This document shows, one piece after another, positions 59,828 through 64,000 of a DNA stretch of 64,000 nt (the stretch's first letter is position 1; every line of letters begins with the position of its first letter). This DNA is from Kitasatospora sp. NBC_01246 (lineage in GTDB: Bacteria > Actinomycetota > Actinomycetes > Streptomycetales > Streptomycetaceae), in assembly GCF_036226505.1 (NCBI RefSeq), contig NZ_CP108484.1, positions 8,589,501-8,653,500 on the forward strand. Reading direction: 5' to 3'. The notes under the pieces are model-generated. The model did not search any database and had not been told where the DNA came from. It was given only the letters and a program-made list of their open reading frames with translations. Made by a program: the position numbers and the translations under genes.

Positions 59828-61323
59828 CCCATCGTCGGCATGGTGAAGCTCGCGCCCTCCTTGACCCCGGAGGGCCAGCGCGAGGTGACGGTGCGGGTGC
59901 GGGTGTAGAAGCGGATCGAGTCGGGGCCGTGCTGGTTGAGGTCGCCGAAGCCGGATCGCTTCCAGCCGCCGAAGGTGTGGTAAGCGATCGGCACCGGGAT
60001 CGGCACGTTGACCCCGACCATGCCGGTGTTCACCCGGCGGGCGAAGTCCCGGGCGGTGTCGCCGTCCCGGGTGTAGATGGCCACGCCGTTGCCGAACTCG
60101 TGCTCACTCGGCAGCCGCAGCGCCTCCTCGTAGTCAGCGGCGCGGACCACGGCCAGGACCGGGCCGAAGATCTCCTCCCGGTAGATCCGCATGCCGGGAG
60201 TGACCCGGTCGAACAGCGAGGCACCGAGGAAGTAGCCGTCCTCGTGGCCGGACAGGCGGAAGTCCCTTCCGTCCAAGACGAGTTCGGCTCCCTCCTGGAC
60301 CCCGAGGTCCAGGTAGTCGCGGACGCGCTCCAGGGCGTCGCGGCCGACCAGCGGACCGAAGTCGGCCGCCGGGTCGTCCGAGCGGCCGACCTTCAACGCG
60401 GCGATCCGCTCGACCAGCTTCGCCACCAGGGCGTCCGCCGTCTCGTCCCCGACCGGGACGGCGACCGAGATCGCCATGCAGCGTTCACCGGCCGAGCCGT
60501 AGCCGGCGCCGACGAGGGCGTCGGCGGCCTGGTCGAGATCGGCATCCGGCATCACGATCATGTGGTTCTTCGCTCCGCCGAAGCACTGGGCGCGCTTGCC
60601 GTGCGCTGCCGCGGTGGCGTAGACGTACTGGGCGATCGGGGTCGAGCCGACGAAGCCGAGCGCCTCGACCCGGGGGTCCTCCAGCAGCGTGTCCACGGCC
60701 TCCTTGTCGCCGTTGACGACGTTGAGCACGCCCGGGGGAAGCCCCGCTTCGAGGAAGAGCTCGGCCAGGCGCAGCGGCACCGAGGGGTCGCGCTCGGAGG
60801 GCTTGAGGACGAAGGCGTTGCCGCAGGCCAGCGCGGGCGCGGCCTTCCAGAGCGGGATCATCGCCGGAAAGTTGAACGGCGTGATGCCCGCGACCACGCC
60901 GAGCGGCTGGCGCATCGAGTAGACGTCGATTCCGGTGCCGGCGTTGTCGCTGAACTCGCCTTTCAGCAGGTGCGGGATCCCGGCGGCGAACTCCACGACC
61001 TCCAGGCCGCGCTGGATGTCGCCGTGGGCGTCGGCCACGGTCTTGCCGTGCTCGGCGGACAGCAGCCGGGCCAGCTCCTCCTTCTCCTGCTCGACCAGCT
61101 GCAGGAAGCGCAGCAGCACCCGCGCCCGCCGCTGCGGGTTCCAGGCGGCCCACTCGGGCTGGGCCTGCGCGGCGTCGGCGATCACCGCCTCGACCTCGGC
61201 CCGGTCGGCCAGCGGCACCCGGGCCTGTACCCGGCCGGTGTTGGGGTCGTACACGTCGGCGAAGCGCCCGGACGTCCCGGCGATGCGCTTGCCGCCGACG
61301 AAATGGGTCAGTTCACGAACCAT
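59824..61323 (-). CDS. mmsA: CoA-acylating methylmalonate-semialdehyde dehydrogenase
   Basis: 499 aa from ATG 61323 (AAGGAACC directly upstream). Aldehyde-dehydrogenase superfamily with MmsA-type features: GVVAGITPFNFPAMIPLWKA, SERDPSVPLRLAELFLEAGL, CFGGAKNHMIVMPDADLDQA and catalytic Cys in GSAGERCMAISVAVPVG. The C-terminus KRSGFGDLNQHGPDSIRFYT is characteristic. It converts methylmalonate semialdehyde to propionyl-CoA, which feeds the B12-dependent methylmalonyl-CoA mutase route. First gene of the five-gene operon and nearest to the cobalamin riboswitch upstream. Confidence 0.95.
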   Translation of the reverse strand: MVRELTHFVGGKRIAGTSGRFADVYDPNTGRVQARVPLADRAEVEAVIADAAQAQPEWAAWNPQRRARVLLRFLQLVEQEKEELARLLSAEHGKTVADAHGDIQRGLEVVEFAAGIPHLLKGEFSDNAGTGIDVYSMRQPLGVVAGITPFNFPAMIPLWKAAPALACGNAFVLKPSERDPSVPLRLAELFLEAGLPPGVLNVVNGDKEAVDTLLEDPRVEALGFVGSTPIAQYVYATAAAHGKRAQCFGGAKNHMIVMPDADLDQAADALVGAGYGSAGERCMAISVAVPVGDETADALVAKLVERIAALKVGRSDDPAADFGPLVGRDALERVRDYLDLGVQEGAELVLDGRDFRLSGHEDGYFLGASLFDRVTPGMRIYREEIFGPVLAVVRAADYEEALRLPSEHEFGNGVAIYTRDGDTARDFARRVNTGMVGVNVPIPVPIAYHTFGGWKRSGFGDLNQHGPDSIRFYTRTRTVTSRWPSGVKEGASFTMPTMG

Positions 61324-61426
61324 CGGTTCCTTCTCTCATCGTGGATGGGGAGAGGAGGAATGGAGAGACCACCGCCGCCGTCCGGGCACACGGTCGTGCG
61401 CGCCTACGGCGGTCCGGCGGTTGACG

Positions 61427-61510
61427 TCACCGTCGGGGGCGGAGTTGTACCCCGACGGTCAGCACGGCAGGGCAAGGGGCAGCGAAACGGGAAAGGCGGC
61501 CCGGAGTCAT
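61427..61510 (-). CDS. Short ORF after the riboswitch, 27 codons
   Basis: ATG 61510 with GGAG about nine bases upstream, starting right after the 3' end of the riboswitch aptamer. Encodes MTPGRLSRFAAPCPAVLTVG and QLRPRR near the end. May be a leader peptide or the start of a lost gene. A GC-rich imperfect hairpin (about 61371-61420, arms CCGCCG and CGGCGG) follows before mmsA and could be the riboswitch expression platform or a terminator. Confidence 0.35.
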   Translation of the reverse strand: MTPGRLSRFAAPCPAVLTVGVQLRPRR

Positions 61511-61534
61511 GCGTGTCGTCTCCATCCTCGTGGA

Positions 61535-61700
61535 AAGCACGGACCACCCGCGGCCGGTATCCTGACTCCCGGATCCACGCCCGCCCCCAGGCCTTCCCGG
61601 CTGGCTGCCAGTGGCCGTCATCCACGAGGACGAACTCCCCGGTCACAGTGGCGGGACCGTGCCGGACTCACACCGGCTTCCCTGACACCGCGGACCTGGC
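61535..61700 (-). promoter_or_regulatory. Cobalamin riboswitch (classical, long form) upstream of mmsA
   Basis: Minus strand reads CAGGGAAGCCGGTGTGAGTC, CGGCACGGTCCCGCCACTGT and GACCGGGGAG. The long peripheral arm follows, with GGGAGTCAGGATACCGGCCG close to its 3' end, all hallmark elements of the full-size aptamer. Different subtype from the three compact ones at 51-56 kb. The next long gene downstream on the same strand is mmsA (start 61323). Confidence 0.92.
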
Positions 61701-61708
61701 ATCGACCA

Positions 61709-61730
61709 TATAGTTGGACGTCCTAGTAAG
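61709..61730 (-). promoter_or_regulatory. GGACGTCC palindrome, probable promoter/operator
   Basis: Minus strand CTTACTAGGACGTCCAACTA with central perfect palindrome GGACGTCC (61716-61723) and a TATAT just downstream, immediately before the riboswitch. Likely promoter region of the valine operon transcript. Confidence 0.5.
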
Positions 61731-61808
61731 TCCAGAGGCCCGGGCGCCGCGGCGCGCCCTGGGAATCCCCGCCACTGCGACCGAGGGCGACCGCCGACCC
61801 GGGCCGCC

Positions 61809-63116
61809 TCAGGTGCGCCCGTAGCGGACCGCCTGGTCGGCGAACTCCCGGGCCATCTCCTCGGTCACGGTCGGCCGGGTGCGCCGGATGGCGTCCAGGT
61901 AGTCCTCGGTGCCGGGTTCGGTGCGTTCCCCCGTGTCGAGGGTGTGCTCGAAGACGGCCTGGGCGACCGCCATGGCGACCTGCCGGATGTCGGCGGGGGT
62001 GAAGCCGCTGCTGGCGCCGGCCAGCACAGCCGTGTCGGCCGCCGTGCCCGTCCTGGCGGTGTAGCCGGCCCAGAGGGCGTTGCGGGCCTCGTGGTCCGGC
62101 GGCCCCACCGGCAGGACGTAGTCGAACCGGCCGTGGCGCAGGAACGCCGGGTCCAGGGCGGCCACCGAGTTGGTGGCGCAGACGAGCAGTCGGCCCTCCC
62201 GGTCGCGGAACCGCACGATCGACTTGAGGAGCTCGTTGACCACGCCTACCGACGCGGGATCGGCGAGGCTGCGGGTGCCGGCGACCTCCTCGACTTCGTC
62301 GATGAAGACCAGCACGTGGTCCAGCTGCGCCATCTCCTCGAAGCGGCGGCCGAGCCCCGTGGCGAGCCCGTCCTCCGAAGCGATCCGCGAGGGGAAGAAC
62401 TCTACGAACGGCCAGCCGAGCCGGCCGGCCACGGCCTTGGCGAAGGTGCTCTTGCCCGTGCCCGGCGGGCCGAACAGCACGACCGCGCGCGGCGGTTCCA
62501 CCCCGTGGGCGTCCGCGAGTTCGGGATTGGCCAGCGGCAGCACCAGTCGCCGTTCGATGAGCCGCTTCTCGTCGGCCATCCCCGTGAGCTGCCCCCAGAG
62601 GCGGGCCTCGGGCACCACCGCGCCCAGCGAGGCCAGCACCGTCGTGCCCTGGCCGGTCACCGCCTGCGGTTTCTCGAAGTAGGTGAGCCCCCGGTGAGGA
62701 CGGAACCCGGAGTTGCCCAGCGCCGCGGCGCCGGTCTCCTCCTCGGGCAGCAGGGCCGCGACGACTCGCGCCCCGGCATCCTGCAGTCGGTGCTCCAGCG
62801 CGGACAGCAGCGCCGTCCCCAGCCCGAGGTTCCGCCAGGCGGGGTGCAGCGCGATCCGCAGCACCCAGGCCCGGTCCCCGTCCACCCGGCCCACCGCCGT
62901 GCCCACCAGACGCCCGTCGGCCACCGCGACGACGCTCGGATTCTGCGCCTGCAGCGCGGCGACGAGCTCGGAGAGCCGGAAGACGGCGGGTCGGTCCGTG
63001 GTGGCGCTCTCACCGTCGAGCCGCACCACCGCTTCGAGATCGTCGGGAGTGAATTCCCGAACGTGCCACACCGCCATACCGAGCCTCGAACGCCACGATT
63101 CCGGGGCTTCCATCAT
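61809..63116 (-). CDS. GNAT acetyltransferase fused to AAA+ ATPase
   Basis: 435 aa from the double ATG at 63116/63113 (GGAGG five bases upstream). The frame to 63179 has no site. Residues about 15-150 form a GNAT domain (VREFTPDDLEAVVRLDG, VLRIALHPAWRNLGLGTALL with the acetyl-CoA-binding R/Q-x-x-G-x-G/A-like loop). Residues about 180-435 are an AAA+ ATPase: Walker A FGPPGTGKSTFAKA, Walker B VLVFIDEVEEVAG, sensor 1 VCATNSVAALDPAFL, arginine-finger-like LRHGRFDYVLPVGPPD. The AAA+ part resembles FtsH/p97-type modules without a protease. Fusion suggests ATP-dependent remodelling coupled to acetylation. Substrate unknown. Confidence 0.85.
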   Translation of the reverse strand: MMEAPESWRSRLGMAVWHVREFTPDDLEAVVRLDGESATTDRPAVFRLSELVAALQAQNPSVVAVADGRLVGTAVGRVDGDRAWVLRIALHPAWRNLGLGTALLSALEHRLQDAGARVVAALLPEEETGAAALGNSGFRPHRGLTYFEKPQAVTGQGTTVLASLGAVVPEARLWGQLTGMADEKRLIERRLVLPLANPELADAHGVEPPRAVVLFGPPGTGKSTFAKAVAGRLGWPFVEFFPSRIASEDGLATGLGRRFEEMAQLDHVLVFIDEVEEVAGTRSLADPASVGVVNELLKSIVRFRDREGRLLVCATNSVAALDPAFLRHGRFDYVLPVGPPDHEARNALWAGYTARTGTAADTAVLAGASSGFTPADIRQVAMAVAQAVFEHTLDTGERTEPGTEDYLDAIRRTRPTVTEEMAREFADQAVRYGRT

Positions 63117-63178
63117 CGTCCCTCCACCGCCCACCCGCTCGCCCGGAGGGCGGAGCCGCGGGTGCGATCCGTCGGCCA

Positions 63179-63256
63179 AGGGGCCCTGGCGCCCCTCGGT
63201 CCCCTCGGTCGTTCCAGGCCGCTCAGGATCACGTCCAGCGCGAACTCGAACATTCC
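63179..63256 (-). pseudogene. TetR-family regulator, C-terminal scrap
   Basis: MFEFALDVILSGLERPRGPR is the typical last helix of TetR-family ligand-binding domains (pattern F-E-F-G-L-D-x-I-L-D-G-L-E). The remainder of the gene is missing. Confidence 0.5.
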
Positions 63257-63544
63257 GGGAGTCGGGGGCGCTTGCGCCGCTCGACCGCTACCAGGCTCTG
63301 GAAGGTCAGCGACGGCAACGGCACCGTGTACACGTTCGACTCGCCCACCACGGCGGGTCTCGCCGCCAGTACCGACTTGGGCGCCCTCAAAGCGTCGAAT
63401 TCCTTGCCTCGCGGTCAGGAGGCTCTGCCAGGAGGCGCAGGCGGCCTCCAGGCGGCCGCCTTTCGGGTTCCGTGCCGCCTGCGCGGCGGCGTCGACCGCC
63501 GTCGGGGCGTGGGCCCCAGCAACCCGCCCGCCGCCACCACGACC

Positions 63545-63915
63545 GCCGTCGCGTGTCCGCTGGGCACGGAGGCCGTCACCTTCGCCCCAGGGCTGAAACT
63601 GGCCGTCCCGCCTCCGGTACCCCTCAACCCGTCCGTCCCCCTCGGCGCGAGCGGCGCACTCGCCGCCTGCGTGTCGCTCGACCTGCACCACACCTCGGGA
63701 ACGATCACGTTCACCGGCAGCGGGCCGCTCACCTGCCCGGGCGGCAACTCCACCGGAAGCGGGCGGGTCACGTGGTCTGATCCCGGCACCACCCCCTCCG
63801 ACTTCACCTTAACCGGCGGGGGCGGTACGCCCCGACGGCGTGACCGTCCTGCCCCTGTCCGGCAGTGTGGCGGCCGGCCGTCAGGCGCCCGGCGCACAGA
63901 TCGGCGCCTGGCGCA
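63545..63915 (+). pseudogene. Decayed secreted beta-rich protein
   Basis: Reads CPLGTEAVTFAPGLKLAVPP, SGTITFTGSGPLTCPGGNST and GSGRVTWSDPG in one frame. The homology continues in another frame as RPDGVTVLPLSGSVAAGRQA after a shift near 63825. The pattern resembles small secreted streptomycete proteins of unknown function, but signal peptide and 5' end are missing. The open stretch before it (63299-63388, VSDGNGTVYTFDSPTTAGLA) is not recognised. Confidence 0.4.
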
Positions 63916-64000
63916 CCACCGAGCCCCACGCCGTGCGTCACCACCGTTCCACGCCCGATTCACTCGGTGCTCGGCTCGTGTTAGCGTCCGATGATCCTGA

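Overview
The window is high-GC DNA with actinomycete hallmarks: frequent GTG starts, 4-base GTGA/ATGA gene overlaps, large secreted modular proteins, ALF-repeat proteins, IS630/IS5/IS1182/ISL3 remnants, LAxTG-type sortase signals and actinobacterial gene families. It most likely comes from the chromosome of a Streptomyces or Kitasatospora (Streptomycetaceae). No rRNA, tRNA, CRISPR array or replication origin was seen.

Layout. 1-6.3 kb: decayed genes (YihY/BrkB membrane protein with an in-frame stop, frameshifted SpoIIE phosphatase, IS1182 scrap) among intact ones (class II glutamine amidotransferase, SDR/LysR divergent pair). 6.3-11.6 kb: four secreted-protein genes on the minus strand, three of them tandem trypsin-fold proteins with a non-catalytic triad and three different C-terminal binding modules. 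12.1-16.5 kb: a very large ALF-repeat/coiled-coil/HINT polymorphic toxin with an overlapping immunity-type gene. 16.5-24.5 kb: a mobile-element junkyard holding gene scraps, a truncated IS5 transposase, a group II intron with a frameshifted maturase and an IS630 inserted into it, and a second IS630 that cuts a membrane-protein gene. 24.9-31.6 kb: PRC-barrel protein, pyruvate-oxidase-type TPP enzyme, FMN glutamate-synthase-like protein, cysteine-peptidase-like protein, SMI1/KNR4 protein. 31.6-38 kb: beta-helix protein, then GH13 glucosidase, GH26-like hydrolase and GT2 membrane glycosyltransferase on the plus strand. 38-43.8 kb: truncated integrase, HD-domain protein, PP2C/SpoIIE phosphatase, DUF5994 protein and several scraps.

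43.8-55.7 kb is the most striking region. It holds a translationally coupled operon for an ECF-type transporter (S, fused double ATPase, T). The same operon carries two envelope proteins with a 'YWSYW' domain, one of which also has two prenyltransferase-like alpha/alpha toroids and a LAxTG sortase tail. Around it lie three more secreted toroid or 'YWSYW' proteins. Every transcription unit here is headed by a sequence that I read as a cobalamin riboswitch, two of them back-to-back in one divergent intergenic region. The combination of alpha/alpha toroid and DUF4430-like small domain resembles the two-domain plan of animal intrinsic factor/transcobalamin. I infer a cell-surface corrinoid capture and import system.

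55.9-61.7 kb is a complete, overlapping valine-catabolic operon (mmsA, acyl-CoA dehydrogenase, 3-hydroxyisobutyryl-CoA hydrolase, mmsB, enoyl-CoA hydratase). A fourth, classical cobalamin riboswitch and a GGACGTCC palindrome lie upstream. Valine breakdown feeds propionyl-CoA to B12-dependent methylmalonyl-CoA mutase, so vitamin capture and a pathway that spends it sit side by side. The window ends with a GNAT-AAA+ fusion gene and remnants of a TetR regulator and a secreted protein.
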